63,499 nucleotides of DNA from Chitinophagales bacterium. Lineage in GTDB: Bacteria > Bacteroidota > Bacteroidia > Chitinophagales > UBA10324. Shown here in pieces: positions 1 to 9,804 of this stretch. The notes below the pieces were generated by a model. It did no database searches. It worked only from the letters and a program-made list of their open reading frames with translations, and was not told the DNA's origin. Location: NCBI GenBank assembly GCA_025057275.1, contig JANWXQ010000039.1:1-63499 (forward strand), read 5' to 3'. Position 1 is the stretch's first letter; each line of letters begins with the position of its first letter. The translations under genes and the position numbers were made by a program.

Positions 1-2832
1 TATGCACAAAGCATAGGCGCCATCACCATCGATCAACGCCGGCCCGATACCGTCTGGGTTGGAACCGGCGAATGCTGGGTGCGCAACAGCGTTTCCATTG
101 GCAATGGCATTTACGTCACTACTGATGGCGGCAACAACTGGAGCCATCGCGGATTGGACAGCACCGAACGCATAGCCCGAATTCTTATTCATCCGCAAAA
201 TCCCGATATCGTTTACGTAGCAGCTCTTGGTGCCCTCTGGGCCGATAGCCCGCATCGGGGAGTGTACCAATCCGCCGACGGGGGCAAAAGCTGGAATCGG
301 ATTCTGTACATCAACGAGCAAACCGGTTGTGCCGACCTGGCCATGGACCCGTCGGACCCCAACATCCTTTATGCAGCCATGTGGCAGTTCCGCCGAAAGC
401 CTTATCACTTTCAATCGGGCGGGCCAGGCAGCGGACTGTACAAAAGCACCGATGGCGGACGCACGTGGCGCAAACTGTTTCGTGGCTTGCCTGAAACCGA
501 ATTGGGCCGCATAGCTGTGGCCGTTTCTCCCGCTGACCCGAACGTGGTGTATGCCAGCATTGAATACGAGCGCTCAGCCATCTTTCGCTCCGACGATAAA
601 GGCGAAAGCTGGCAACGACGCGGCACCCAGTTTAACGTCATTGAGCGGCCGTTCTATTTCCAGCGCATCTGGTGCGATCCGGTTGACCCCAACACAATAT
701 TCAAAGCCGGATTCAATTTGATCATTTCCCGTGACGGCGGCCTGTCCTTTACGGCCATTGGCGGCGGTCATGGCGACGATCACGACTTGTGGATCAATCC
801 CCGCAATCCCGATCAGCTGGTATTGGGTACCGACGGTGGCCTGTATATCTCCAACAACAAGGGCGGAAGCTATTACCTGTGTCGCAGCCTGCCTATCGCA
901 CAGTTTTACCGGATCAGCTACGACATGGAGCAGCCCTACAACGTCTATGGTGGCCTTCAGGACAACATGAGTTGGTACGGCCCGTCGCGAACCAACACGT
1001 CAGGTATCCTGTCCAAGCACTGGACTCCGTTTAGTTACGGCGATGGCTTCTGGACCTTTCCCGATCCCTCCGACAACAACATGGCCTATACCGAGATTCA
1101 AGGGGGTGTCTTGTATCGTTACGACAAAAGAACGAAAATCTCCAAAGAGCTTACACCGGCTGCTCCTGCCGGTCAGCCGCGCTACCGCTTCAACTGGAAC
1201 ACGCCTTTTCTGCCCAGCCGGCATAATCCGGACAAACTGTTCCTGGGCAGCCAGTACGTTTTGGTTTCTTATGACAAAGGAGAAAGCTGGAAACCCATTT
1301 CCCCCGACCTGACAACCAACAATCCGTTGTTTCAGCAGCAGGTGTCTTCGGGAGGCGTTACCACCGATAACTCTGCAGCGGAAAATTACTGCTCGGTCTT
1401 TTACATCGCTGAATCGCCGGCCGACAGCAATACCATCTGGGCCGGCAGCGACGATGGCCTGCTTCACCTCACCCGGGATGGAGGAAAAACCTGGTCTAAC
1501 GTAAGCCAATTCTGGAGGGGGTTGCCATCCTATCCGCTCATATCGTCTATTGAACCCAGTCGCCATGCTGACGGAACGGCTTACGTTACCCTGGACTACC
1601 ACATGTGGGGCAATATGCGGCCCTATGTGCTCATGACTACCGATTGGGGAAAAACCTGGACCCTGATCAGCAATGATTCCATTAAAGGTTTTTGCCATAT
1701 AATCCGCGAAGACCTGATCAATCCCAACCTGCTTTTTGTCGGAACGGAATTGGGCTTGTTCTTCTCTTTAGACAGGGGGAAAAGCTGGTCGGCTTTTACC
1801 CATCAGCACAACCTGCCGCCGGTGCCTGTGCGGGATCTGGCCATTCATCCGCGCGATCAGGAACTGATTGTCGGAACGCACGGTCGCGGCATCTACATCC
1901 TGGACCGGTTGGAGCTCAACCTGCTGCGCCGGCTTACCCCGGCTATCCTCCAACAGAAAATGGTTGTTCTGGATGTTACGGACTACCTCGTGCCCTTATC
2001 CGGCATTGACTTTTTTTACCTCAGCGATGACGAATTCACCGGTGCCAATCCAACCACGGAAGCGCGGCTGGCCTACTACCTCAAAGACCGGCAACTCGTC
2101 GGCGAGGCACGGATAGAAACCCTGGACAGTGCCGGCAACGTCGTGAATAGCGTTCCAGCGGGCAAGCGTAAGGGAATCAACATAGTATCCATACCGGTTT
2201 CCTACCGGCCTCCGCGGGTGCCTCCCGCTCCCCGGGTGGCGGGCGGCGCCATCACAGGTCCCCGACTGCCCGAAGGCACGTACACGGCGCGACTCATACG
2301 GGGGAAAGACAGCATCACCGTTCCCTTCTCCATCCGTTTGCCGGAGTATGCGCCTTACACCGCCGCCGACCGCCAACAGCGCCACCGTGCGCTGATGACC
2401 TGCTACCGCCTTTTCGACGACCTTACTTACACCGTTCACAGTGTTTTGGATCTGCAGCAAAAGGTGCAGGAAACGCTGGCCGGTGGCAAAACTACGGCCA
2501 CACTCAGCCGCCGCCTTAAGGCTTTGGCCTATGACCTGGATACCTTTCACAGCAGTTTGGTGAACCGTGTCGAAGGGGCCATACAAAGCGAAAATGCAAA
2601 CCGCATCCGGGAAAATCTGGCCGACACCTACGGCATGATTCAAGGTTATGAAGGACCGCTCAGCATTAGCACGATGCAACGGGTGGAAACATTGAAAGTG
2701 GAAGTGACCCGTGCAGAACAGCAGCTACAGCGCCTGCTGCAGCGGCATCTGCCCGACATCAATAAAGAATTGCAGCGTTTGCAACTGCCGGCGCTGCAGC
2801 GCATCTCAGCCGAAGACGCGGCCCGCCGCTGA
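1..2832 (+). CDS. VPS10/sortilin-like BNR-repeat protein, 5' partial
   Basis: The reading frame is open to the left edge, so the true start lies outside the window. The frame reads on from base 1 (YAQSIGAITIDQR...) and a GTG at 79 is only an internal codon. At least eight Asp-box (S/T-x-D-x-G-x-x-W) motifs are visible, for example TTDGGNNW, SADGGKSW, STDGGRTW, SDDKGESW, TRDGGKTW, TTDWGKTW and SLDRGKSW, which is the signature of the sortilin/VPS10 beta-propeller seen in Bacteroidota proteins usually named 'glycosyl hydrolase'. The last ~250 residues lack Asp boxes and look helical and Gln/Leu-rich. It is probably an exported or periplasmic protein. The Asp box is structural and not catalytic, so the enzymatic name should not be trusted. 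The next gene starts 55 bases downstream on the same strand. Confidence 0.85.
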   Translation, partial: YAQSIGAITIDQRRPDTVWVGTGECWVRNSVSIGNGIYVTTDGGNNWSHRGLDSTERIARILIHPQNPDIVYVAALGALWADSPHRGVYQSADGGKSWNRILYINEQTGCADLAMDPSDPNILYAAMWQFRRKPYHFQSGGPGSGLYKSTDGGRTWRKLFRGLPETELGRIAVAVSPADPNVVYASIEYERSAIFRSDDKGESWQRRGTQFNVIERPFYFQRIWCDPVDPNTIFKAGFNLIISRDGGLSFTAIGGGHGDDHDLWINPRNPDQLVLGTDGGLYISNNKGGSYYLCRSLPIAQFYRISYDMEQPYNVYGGLQDNMSWYGPSRTNTSGILSKHWTPFSYGDGFWTFPDPSDNNMAYTEIQGGVLYRYDKRTKISKELTPAAPAGQPRYRFNWNTPFLPSRHNPDKLFLGSQYVLVSYDKGESWKPISPDLTTNNPLFQQQVSSGGVTTDNSAAENYCSVFYIAESPADSNTIWAGSDDGLLHLTRDGGKTWSNVSQFWRGLPSYPLISSIEPSRHADGTAYVTLDYHMWGNMRPYVLMTTDWGKTWTLISNDSIKGFCHIIREDLINPNLLFVGTELGLFFSLDRGKSWSAFTHQHNLPPVPVRDLAIHPRDQELIVGTHGRGIYILDRLELNLLRRLTPAILQQKMVVLDVTDYLVPLSGIDFFYLSDDEFTGANPTTEARLAYYLKDRQLVGEARIETLDSAGNVVNSVPAGKRKGINIVSIPVSYRPPRVPPAPRVAGGAITGPRLPEGTYTARLIRGKDSITVPFSIRLPEYAPYTAADRQQRHRALMTCYRLFDDLTYTVHSVLDLQQKVQETLAGGKTTATLSRRLKALAYDLDTFHSSLVNRVEGAIQSENANRIRENLADTYGMIQGYEGPLSISTMQRVETLKVEVTRAEQQLQRLLQRHLPDINKELQRLQLPALQRISAEDAARR

Positions 2833-2887
2833 GCGATTTTTATTCCTGCCTGGTCAGCAACAAATTTGCATAGGCATAAAGCTACCT

Positions 2888-3874
2888 ATGCCCGATCGTC
2901 GTACGTTCATTCGGAAAACCGCTCTGGCTGCCGGCAGCAGTCTGCTGGCTGCATCTGTTGGTCAGAAAGCGGCCGCTGTTGTGCCGCAACACGAGGGACA
3001 TCTGATTTTGTCCACGTGGTCCTTTGGAATGAAGGCCAATGCAAAGGCCATGGAAATGCTGCAGGCAGGAAGCCGCCTGCTGGATGCCGTGGAGGAAGGA
3101 GTTAAAGTGGTTGAAGCCGACCCCTCCATGACGTCGGTGGGTTTGAGCGGTTTCCCCGACCGCGATGGCAACGTAACCCTGGATGCCTGCATCATGGATG
3201 AAGAGGGCAAAGCCGGTTCCGTTACTTTCCTTCAATACATCGAACATCCCGTTTCCGTTGCCCGGTTGGTCATGGAAAAAACTCCTCACGTCATGCTGTC
3301 GGGTAAAGGGGCTTTGCGTTTTGCCTTGGACAACGGTTTCCGGATGAAAAAAGGCCTCAGCCCGCAGGCGCGTCAGGCCTGGGAGGAATGGAAAAAGAAA
3401 ACGGGCTACGTGCCCCGTCCTTCGGCCGACAACCACGATACCATAGGTCTTATTGCCCGGTCGGCTCAGGGTAAACTGGCCGGAGCCTGCACCACCAGCG
3501 GAGTGGCATTCAAGATGTATGGCCGCGTTGGCGATTCGCCCATTATCGGGGCCGGCTTGTATGTGGATCCCCTGGTGGGGGCAGCCACAGCTACCGGCGT
3601 GGGCGAATACGTTATGCGCATCTGCGGTGCCCATACCATCGTGGAGCTGATGCGTCAGGGGGTGCCGCCGCAGCAGGCCTGCGTGGAGGCCCTCAAGCGC
3701 ATAGTCCAAAGGCACCAATCGCTGGAAGGGGTGCAGGTGGGCTTTCTGGCCCTGCATCGCAGCGGCAGCTACGGGGCTTATGCTCTGCGGCCGGGTTTTC
3801 AGTATGCCCTTTCGCTGGGCAACAATCACGCCCTGCACGATGCTCCGGCCATGTTTGCAGAAGAGAAAAAGTAA
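2888..3874 (+). CDS. N4-(beta-N-acetylglucosaminyl)-L-asparaginase, Tat-exported
   Basis: Ntn-hydrolase of the glycosylasparaginase/isoaspartyl peptidase family, which cleaves the Asn-GlcNAc linkage or related beta-aspartyl bonds after autoproteolysis. The motif DNHDTIGLIA carries the nucleophile, Thr-185, which becomes the N-terminus of the beta chain; TTSGVAFKMYGRVGDSP is the substrate-loop region typical of glycosylasparaginases. The start at 2888 is chosen over upstream in-frame codons because it opens with a twin-arginine signal (MPDRRTFIRKTALAAG followed by a hydrophobic stretch). At 328 aa it has the family's usual length. Its stop lies one base from the convergent permease gene. A role in breaking beta-Asp-Arg dipeptides from cyanophycin cannot be excluded, but the sequence resembles the glycosylasparaginase branch more than IaaA, and the Tat signal places it outside the cytoplasm. 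Confidence 0.9.
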   Translation: MPDRRTFIRKTALAAGSSLLAASVGQKAAAVVPQHEGHLILSTWSFGMKANAKAMEMLQAGSRLLDAVEEGVKVVEADPSMTSVGLSGFPDRDGNVTLDACIMDEEGKAGSVTFLQYIEHPVSVARLVMEKTPHVMLSGKGALRFALDNGFRMKKGLSPQARQAWEEWKKKTGYVPRPSADNHDTIGLIARSAQGKLAGACTTSGVAFKMYGRVGDSPIIGAGLYVDPLVGAATATGVGEYVMRICGAHTIVELMRQGVPPQQACVEALKRIVQRHQSLEGVQVGFLALHRSGSYGAYALRPGFQYALSLGNNHALHDAPAMFAEEKK

Positions 3875-3875
3875 A

Positions 3876-5201
3876 TCAGCCGGCAGTTCCCCAAATCCGC
3901 CGGAGCAACAGATACACCGGATAGCCAAGCAGCAGCAGGCCAGCGCCTACGGCACTGTTGGCAGGGTCGCTGATGACGATGCTTATCGTAACACCGGCCT
4001 GAAGGGCAATGAACACCAGCGGTATCCACGGGTACCAGCGGATGCGGTAACCGGGCTGATCATCGCCGATGTTTTTCCGGCGTAGAATAGAAATGCTGTA
4101 AGCGGCAAAAGCCAAAGCCAATGTATCGTTGAACATGACGTAGTTGAGCAGGTTGTCGTAGCTCTGCAGCAAAAGGAACATGCCCATAATCATCAGGCAG
4201 AAAAACAACAGGGCAAATTCCTGCACCTGTTTGCGGTCATGCACCTGCCGGAAGCGCACCGGCAGTACACCTTCCTGCGCCATGGCGTAAAACACACGTG
4301 GAACAAACAACAAGGCAGCATTCACATAGCCCAATACCGACAGAAAAATAGCAATGCCGGCAAAAGCGGTGCCGGCCGGCCCCATCATGCGGCGGGCCAG
4401 CGATTCCGCCACCAACGGCGACTGCTTGAGCTGCTCAAATCCAAGAATTCGTACATAAGAAAAATTGATCAATAAATAAAGCACCACCACCAGCAGCATG
4501 GCCAGCAGAATGCCCATCGGTATGGTGCGATGCGGGCGGTGGGCATCCGCTCCCAGATTGGCCGTGTTCTGGTAACCGCCATAACTGAAATAGACTCCAA
4601 CGAGCGCCGAGCCCAGCGCCAGCAGCCAGCCCGATCCGGATGCCGACGATTGAGCAGGAGGGGATTCCGCTGCAGGAATCACCACAATCCATGCCGCAAT
4701 CAACACCAGCACCAGCAGGATTTTGACCAGACTGAGCACATTTTGGGTCATGCTGCCTACCCGGATGCCCAGGTAATTGACCGTAAACAACAAGCCGATG
4801 ACCAGCAGAAAAAGCAACTTTTCCGTAATCGGATTTTGTACTTTCTGAGGAAGAATTACCGGCGTCAGATACTGTACGCCGGTAAACGTTACGGCAGCAG
4901 CGGCTCCTGCCGTTAGCAGGATGTAGGTCCAAATGAGCATGAAGGCCAGAGCCGGTGAGTAGCAAAGGGAGAAAATGCGGTAAAAACCGCCGGCCACCGG
5001 CAGGCGCGAACCGATTTCGGCAAAGGTCAGAGCGCCACACAAAGCCACTGCTCCGCCGATAATCCACACCAGAAAAAAATTAAACTCATTGCCGGCCTGC
5101 TGCGCTACGATGGCAGGATTGCGGAAAACGCCGATGCCGATGACCATGCTCACCACAATCATCGTTACATCAAACAGGCGCAGGGTGGGGCGGATGGTCA
5201 T
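3876..5201 (-). CDS. APC-family amino acid permease
   Basis: This 441-residue protein is highly hydrophobic, with about twelve predicted membrane segments. The N-terminal stretch VSMVIGIGVFRNPAIVA matches the APC superfamily helix-1 motif (G-x-G-I/V-F), followed by FAEIGSRLPVAGGFYR, the helix-2/loop signature of the LAT/amino-acid-polyamine-organocation group. It is expected to move amino acids across the inner membrane; the substrate cannot be read from the sequence. The gene follows proS on the same strand after 27 bases, so the two are probably cotranscribed. The 3' end is one base from the end of the convergent asparaginase gene. Confidence 0.85.
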   Translation of the reverse strand: MTIRPTLRLFDVTMIVVSMVIGIGVFRNPAIVAQQAGNEFNFFLVWIIGGAVALCGALTFAEIGSRLPVAGGFYRIFSLCYSPALAFMLIWTYILLTAGAAAAVTFTGVQYLTPVILPQKVQNPITEKLLFLLVIGLLFTVNYLGIRVGSMTQNVLSLVKILLVLVLIAAWIVVIPAAESPPAQSSASGSGWLLALGSALVGVYFSYGGYQNTANLGADAHRPHRTIPMGILLAMLLVVVLYLLINFSYVRILGFEQLKQSPLVAESLARRMMGPAGTAFAGIAIFLSVLGYVNAALLFVPRVFYAMAQEGVLPVRFRQVHDRKQVQEFALLFFCLMIMGMFLLLQSYDNLLNYVMFNDTLALAFAAYSISILRRKNIGDDQPGYRIRWYPWIPLVFIALQAGVTISIVISDPANSAVGAGLLLLGYPVYLLLRRIWGTAG

Positions 5202-5228
5202 GGTCAGTTCTCAGTAGCGTAACAGGGC

Positions 5229-6743
5229 TTAGTAGGCCACTGCAAACCAGGCCTGCTGTTGCGATGGTTTTCCCGAATAAATGCAGGTGCCTGGCACGGG
5301 TTGCTGGTCCAGGGGAATGCAGCGAATGGTGGCCTTGGTTTCTTCTTTGATGGCCAGTTCGGTTTCGGTGGTGCCATCCCAGTGGGCCACTACAAATCCG
5401 CCTTTTTCCTCAATCACTTTTTTGAATGCTTCATACGTGGTTACATAGGTTGTATGCTGCTCGCGGAACTGAAGGGCCCGGGCATAGAGGCTTCGGTGAA
5501 TGTCGTCCAACAGGATTTTGATGCGGGCCGGTAATCCGCCCAGCGGAACGGTTTCTTTCGTCATCGTGTCGCGCCGGGCTAATTCCACCGTACCGTTTTC
5601 CAAGTCGCGCGGTCCTAAAGCCAGCCGAACGGGGACGCCGCGCAGTTCGTATTCGGTGAACTTCCAGCCGGGCTTTTGCTGAGGGTCGTCGTCCACCATC
5701 ACGCGCAGATCCTGGGCGGCTAATTCGGCCTGCAGCTGACGGGCGGCTTGTGCCATCTGCTGCAGTTGGTCGTTGCTGCGGGCTATGGGGATGATCACCA
5801 CCTGAACCGGAGCCAGGCGCGGCGGCAGGATCAGCCCGTGATCGTCGCCATGAGCCATAATGAGGGTCCCGATCAGGCGCGTGGAAACACCCCAGGAAGT
5901 GGCCCAGACGTATTCTTGCTGGTTGCTGCGGTTGGTAAAGGTTACTTCAAAGGCTTTGGCAAAATTCTGTCCGAGAAAGTGAGATGTTCCGGCCTGAATG
6001 GCTTTGCCATCCTGAACCAGAACCTCAATGCAATAGGTGTCTTCGGCTCCGGCAAACCGCTCGGCTGCAGTCTTCACCCCTTTTAACACGGGAAGGGCCA
6101 GCCACTGCTCGGCAAAATCGGCGTAAACCTGCAGCATGCGGCGGGCTTCTTCTACCGCTTCTTCACGGCTGGCATGGGCCGTATGCCCTTCCTGCCACAG
6201 AAATTCCGTCGTGCGCAGGAACAGGCGCGTACGCATTTCCCACCGAACAATGTTGGCCCATTGGTTTATGAGCAGTGGCAGATCGCGGTACGAACGGATC
6301 CAGCTCTTGAACGTGTTCCAGATGACCGCTTCGGAAGTGGGCCGCACTACTAGCTCTTCCTCCAGCCGGGCTTCGGGGTCCACGATCAGTTTGCCCTTAC
6401 GCTCCGGATCGGTTTTCAAACGATAATGCGTGACCACGGCGCATTCTTTGGCAAAGCCTTCCGCATGACCTTCTTCCTTTTCCAGAAAACTTTTGGGAAC
6501 AAAAAGCGGGAAATAGGCATTCTGGTGACCGGTTTCCTTGAACATCCGGTCCAGTTGCCGCTGAATGTTTTCCCATAAGGCAAAACCATAAGGTTTGATT
6601 ACCATACAGCCCCTGACGGCCGAATAATCGGCCAGGCCGCTTTTCAGGACCAGATCATTATACCACTGGGCATAATCTTTTTGCCGGGGGGTAATCGACG
6701 AAGCTTCGAATGCTTTATTCTTGTTTGGCGAATGGGCAGTCAT
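5229..6743 (-). CDS. proS: Prolyl-tRNA synthetase, archaeal/eukaryal type
   Basis: Charges tRNA-Pro with proline in the cytoplasm. The 504-residue length without the large bacterial editing insertion, together with the opening [20 protein letters not shown], fits the short 'type 3' ProS usual in Bacteroidota. Class II synthetase motifs are visible: motif 2 around [19 protein letters not shown] and motif 3 around [20 protein letters not shown]; the anticodon-binding domain follows (VQVVIIPIA) and a C-terminal zinc-type domain ends the protein. The start ATG at 6743 gives the expected N-terminus. It is the first gene of a likely two-gene unit with the downstream permease. A tRNA-Pro(GGG) gene lies elsewhere in the window at 26.7 kb. 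Confidence 0.97.
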   Translation of the reverse strand: MTAHSPNKNKAFEASSITPRQKDYAQWYNDLVLKSGLADYSAVRGCMVIKPYGFALWENIQRQLDRMFKETGHQNAYFPLFVPKSFLEKEEGHAEGFAKECAVVTHYRLKTDPERKGKLIVDPEARLEEELVVRPTSEAVIWNTFKSWIRSYRDLPLLINQWANIVRWEMRTRLFLRTTEFLWQEGHTAHASREEAVEEARRMLQVYADFAEQWLALPVLKGVKTAAERFAGAEDTYCIEVLVQDGKAIQAGTSHFLGQNFAKAFEVTFTNRSNQQEYVWATSWGVSTRLIGTLIMAHGDDHGLILPPRLAPVQVVIIPIARSNDQLQQMAQAARQLQAELAAQDLRVMVDDDPQQKPGWKFTEYELRGVPVRLALGPRDLENGTVELARRDTMTKETVPLGGLPARIKILLDDIHRSLYARALQFREQHTTYVTTYEAFKKVIEEKGGFVVAHWDGTTETELAIKEETKATIRCIPLDQQPVPGTCIYSGKPSQQQAWFAVAY

Positions 6744-6839
6744 AATCTATTTTGGCATGGAGATTGAACTTTCGGGGTGAAAATACCTGAAAAATTCAAC
6801 CGTCATCAAGCGAGTGTTAACCTGAAAAATCATCGGAAC

Positions 6840-8186
6840 ATGAAACCGTTACTCATCCTCACCCTTGCAGCCCTGGTTGCTGCCTCTTGTTCCACCAGCA
6901 GCAAAACGGCGCGGGTGGAAACCGATGATATCTATGTTTCCAAAACCACACCTACCGGCAAACCTGCGCAAACGCAGCAGCCCGGTGCGTCGGGTAACTA
7001 TTCCGAAGAAAACAGGTCCGATGCACCCGATGCCGAAAGCCGTTCCTCACAGCCCGACTACAGCTATTCGGAGCAATACAGCGATGAACAGGGTAACACG
7101 TACATCACCAACAACTATTACTACGGCAACAATTACGACTTTTACGACAGCTACTCCTCCAGGCTCAGCCGTTGGTACGATCCCTACTGTGGGTTTAGCT
7201 ACTTCAGTCCGTATTACTTAGGATGGTCATGGGGCTATCCTGTTTACTACACTCCCGGATTTTCCTTCAGCATTCATTTCGGATGGGGCTATGGTTGGTA
7301 TTATCCATGGTATAGCCCGTGGTATTATCCGCCGGCCTGGTATTCCTGGTATTCGCCCTGGTACTACGATCCGTGGTATTCCCCGTGGGGTTGGAATCCC
7401 TACTGGGCCTATGGTTATCCTTACTACGGCAGCTACTGGCATGGTTACTGGCACGGCTACTACCATGGCTACAACGATGCATTGGGCTGGGGCTCTGGTC
7501 GCTATTACTATGGACCCCGGGGCTCCTCGTCCAGCAACGTGCCCGGGAGTAGCGGCGGCGGACGCCAGTTCCGCACCGGCAACGACAATACCGTAATGGC
7601 CAGTGCCGTCAGCGTAGTGAATCGTCCGGTACAGCGGCCGGCTACCATCAACCGAAGCCACAGCGTGCAAAATGTCATTCCCGCTTTGCAAGGCAAGCCG
7701 TCCCGACCGGTAGAAACTCCTTCGCATGCCAAGCCGGCCCATCCGGACCAGCCGGTATCCAAGCCTTACCGACCTGAGGTCAAACCGGTTCCGGAAGGCA
7801 TTCATTCACCCAACAGGCCTAGTAGCGAACCGGTGCGACCGCAAAAGCCCTCTCAGCCAAAAAATCCTTCCATGGATAAAGAGCAGCCGGGTTTGACCGA
7901 ACCGCAGATGCGTCCGCGAAACCAGCAGCCTGTTCCTCCAAAAGGAATGGGGCAAAGGATGCCCGAACAGGCAGCTCCGGGCTCTTCCGATAAGTACTTT
8001 GAAGGAAGCGGAGGAAACAAAAAGGTAGGCTTCGAACGCATGCGCAGCAGCCGTCCCGACAGCGGCTCCGGCCAGCGCCTGGAATGGGAAAGCAGCGGCA
8101 ACCGCAATGTGGAAAACAGCCGCTCGCAAGGCGGTTCCTCATCGGGTAGCCGACCCTCCGGCTCTTCCAACCGTCCGCCCAGATAA
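6840..8186 (+). CDS. Tyr/Trp-rich putative lipoprotein, function unknown
   Basis: I do not recognise a characterised family. The start at 6840 is chosen because it gives a lipoprotein-type signal (MKPLLILTLAALVAASC, with Cys-17 as the acylation site; the -3 position is Ala, so the lipobox is atypical). The first ~110 residues are Ser/Thr/Glu-rich. Residues ~95-220 are dominated by Tyr and Trp (repeats of the kind WYSPWYY). Residues ~230-448 are Pro/Ser/Arg/Lys-rich and look disordered. The translation is 448 aa. The frame is intact and uses the same codon style as its neighbours. It lies 39 bases upstream of the FadL-type porin gene on the same strand, so the pair may be cotranscribed. Such aromatic-rich proteins occur in Bacteroidota envelopes, but their role is not established. 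Confidence 0.75.
   Translation: MKPLLILTLAALVAASCSTSSKTARVETDDIYVSKTTPTGKPAQTQQPGASGNYSEENRSDAPDAESRSSQPDYSYSEQYSDEQGNTYITNNYYYGNNYDFYDSYSSRLSRWYDPYCGFSYFSPYYLGWSWGYPVYYTPGFSFSIHFGWGYGWYYPWYSPWYYPPAWYSWYSPWYYDPWYSPWGWNPYWAYGYPYYGSYWHGYWHGYYHGYNDALGWGSGRYYYGPRGSSSSNVPGSSGGGRQFRTGNDNTVMASAVSVVNRPVQRPATINRSHSVQNVIPALQGKPSRPVETPSHAKPAHPDQPVSKPYRPEVKPVPEGIHSPNRPSSEPVRPQKPSQPKNPSMDKEQPGLTEPQMRPRNQQPVPPKGMGQRMPEQAAPGSSDKYFEGSGGNKKVGFERMRSSRPDSGSGQRLEWESSGNRNVENSRSQGGSSSGSRPSGSSNRPPR
7292..7470 (+). repeat. Degenerate coding repeat for WYSPWYY-like units
   Basis: Within the lipoprotein gene the codons tgg-tat/tac recur every 4-8 codons between Pro, Ser, Gly and Asp codons, giving the stretch of residues ~150-210 that is mostly Tyr and Trp. 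The DNA units are similar but not identical, which indicates old or constrained repetition and not recent slippage. Confidence 0.7.
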
Positions 8187-8225
8187 GTCAATTCGTTACA
8201 TAAGTTTTTTCAAAATGTTTAGATC

Positions 8226-9737
8226 ATGAAAACGTTCATGAACAGATGGGTTTTTGCCCTGACAGCACTGCTGTCCACTCCCTGGGTGGTTGTTGCCCAG
8301 AACGATGTCGATGCCTTGCGCTATTCCCTGCTTCGTTGGTCGGGTTCAGCGCGCTTTTCGGGTATGTCGGGCGCCTTTTCCGCGCTGGGAGCAGATTTCA
8401 CCACCCTGAGTACAAACCCGGCCGGACTGGGTCTCTACCGCTCTTCGGAAATCAGTCTTTCTGCCGGTTTTACCAACGTACGCACGGAAGCCACCTTCCT
8501 GGGAAATACCTCTGATGATAACTTGCTTAAATTCAACATTCCCGGCGTCGGCACTGTATTTTCCATGGACCTGACGCGCAAGAACCGCGATAATGAATGG
8601 AAACGGGTAAACTTTGGCCTGGGACTGAATCGCATGGCCGATTTCAACAGGCAATACCGGTACTCCGGCTTTAACCCCACAAGCTCTTTGATTGATTACT
8701 ACGCTGCCGAAGCCAATCAGAACGGCGGCATCGCCCCTGGCCAGATCACCGATGCCTATCCGTTCGGAGCAGGTATGTTTTATCAGGCCTATTTGATCAA
8801 CCCCCTTCCCTCCGACACCAACCAGTATTACAGTGTGGCCGAAGGAGGTCAGGTGATGCAATACGGCGACATCCGCCAGGAACGCAACCTGTCGGAAATG
8901 GTTATAGCGGTAGGCGCCAACTACAACGACCGCCTGCTGATGGGTTTTACGCTCAGCATGGCCGGTATCGGCTATGAGGCAACTCAATTCATGGAGGAAG
9001 AAGATACAGCCGATAAGCATCCCGATTTTATCCAATTCTCCTTCAGTAACTCGCTGCGAACCACGGGTTCCGGTATTGCGGCCAAGGGGGGCATCACGTA
9101 TCTGGTCAACGATTATGTGCGGGTAGGCCTGGCCCTGCACAGCCCTACCTATTATTGGATGCAGGATGTGTACGATGCCTACATCACCTCCAGAACAGAA
9201 ACCACCGGCAGCCATGAATGGCTGTCGCCGCCGGGCCGCTACGATTACGAGCTGACCACACCGTGGCGCCTGCTGACCGGCGCTGCTTTGGTCAGCCCCA
9301 AACTGGGAATCCTTTCGGTGGATTACGAACTGGTGGATTACAGCGCCATGCGCTACCGGTTCCGCACCATGGGCACTTCGGAAGAGCGGCACACCGAACA
9401 GCAGCTTAACCAATTGATGGCCTCCAAGTACACCGCTGCCAGCACGGTGCGGGTAGGGGCGGAAGCCGTTCTGAACGAATTCCGCCTGCGTGCAGGATTT
9501 TCCTACAGCTCATCCCCGTTCAGCAAAGAATACCGCCCTGCCGACGATTTGTCCCGCTGGTCGTGGAGTGTCGGAGGGGGTGTGCGGCTAAACCGGTTTT
9601 TTGCTGACGGCGCGCTGGTCTGGCAGCGGCAGAACGAATTCTTCCAACCTTACACCCTGGCCGGCGCCGACGTGCCCGGCGTATCGCTGCGCAAATACAC
9701 TACCGACATAGTGGCTACGGTGGGCTACCGGTTTTAG
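8226..9737 (+). CDS. OmpP1/FadL-family outer-membrane transporter
   Basis: The 503-residue protein starts with a signal peptide (MKTFMNRWVFALTALLSTPWVVVAQ) and then the conserved N-terminal hatch region of the FadL family (ARFSGMSGAFSALGADFTTL followed by STNPAGLGLY), in which NPAGL is the diagnostic motif. The rest alternates polar and hydrophobic residues as expected for a 14-strand barrel and ends in an aromatic residue (VGYRF). FadL proteins carry hydrophobic compounds across the outer membrane; in Bacteroidota the same fold is also used by PorV-type shuttle proteins, which are shorter and have different signatures. The gene follows the Tyr/Trp-rich lipoprotein gene after 39 bases. A box TAagTTTT shortly upstream is a weak promoter candidate. 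Confidence 0.88.
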   Translation: MKTFMNRWVFALTALLSTPWVVVAQNDVDALRYSLLRWSGSARFSGMSGAFSALGADFTTLSTNPAGLGLYRSSEISLSAGFTNVRTEATFLGNTSDDNLLKFNIPGVGTVFSMDLTRKNRDNEWKRVNFGLGLNRMADFNRQYRYSGFNPTSSLIDYYAAEANQNGGIAPGQITDAYPFGAGMFYQAYLINPLPSDTNQYYSVAEGGQVMQYGDIRQERNLSEMVIAVGANYNDRLLMGFTLSMAGIGYEATQFMEEEDTADKHPDFIQFSFSNSLRTTGSGIAAKGGITYLVNDYVRVGLALHSPTYYWMQDVYDAYITSRTETTGSHEWLSPPGRYDYELTTPWRLLTGAALVSPKLGILSVDYELVDYSAMRYRFRTMGTSEERHTEQQLNQLMASKYTAASTVRVGAEAVLNEFRLRAGFSYSSSPFSKEYRPADDLSRWSWSVGGGVRLNRFFADGALVWQRQNEFFQPYTLAGADVPGVSLRKYTTDIVATVGYRF

Positions 9738-9788
9738 AGGCTGATGAGCTTGGACTGGAAAGCTGCCATGGCGCTGTAGCTGGTACTG

Positions 9789-9796
9789 TACTTTTG
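9789..9796 (+). promoter_or_regulatory. -7 box of the UbiD-family gene
   Basis: TACTTTTG matches the Bacteroidota -7 consensus TAnnTTTG and ends 8 bases before the ATG at 9805. No good TTG -33 element is found at 17-23 bases upstream. The short distance implies a leader of only a few bases. Confidence 0.5.
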
Positions 9797-9804
9797 CCTA
9801 CATT

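Noticed and set aside
2888-3874. Role of the asparaginase-family enzyme in cyanophycin breakdown
   Set aside because: It carries a Tat signal and glycosylasparaginase-type motifs and lies 31 kb from cphB; context gives no support.
7292-7470. Possible CRISPR or tandem-repeat array
   Set aside because: The units are degenerate and in frame with a long protein; they reflect amino-acid composition, not spaced direct repeats.
8346-9413. 355-codon minus-strand frame opposite the FadL-type gene
   Set aside because: No recognisable domain; explained by codon composition of the real gene.
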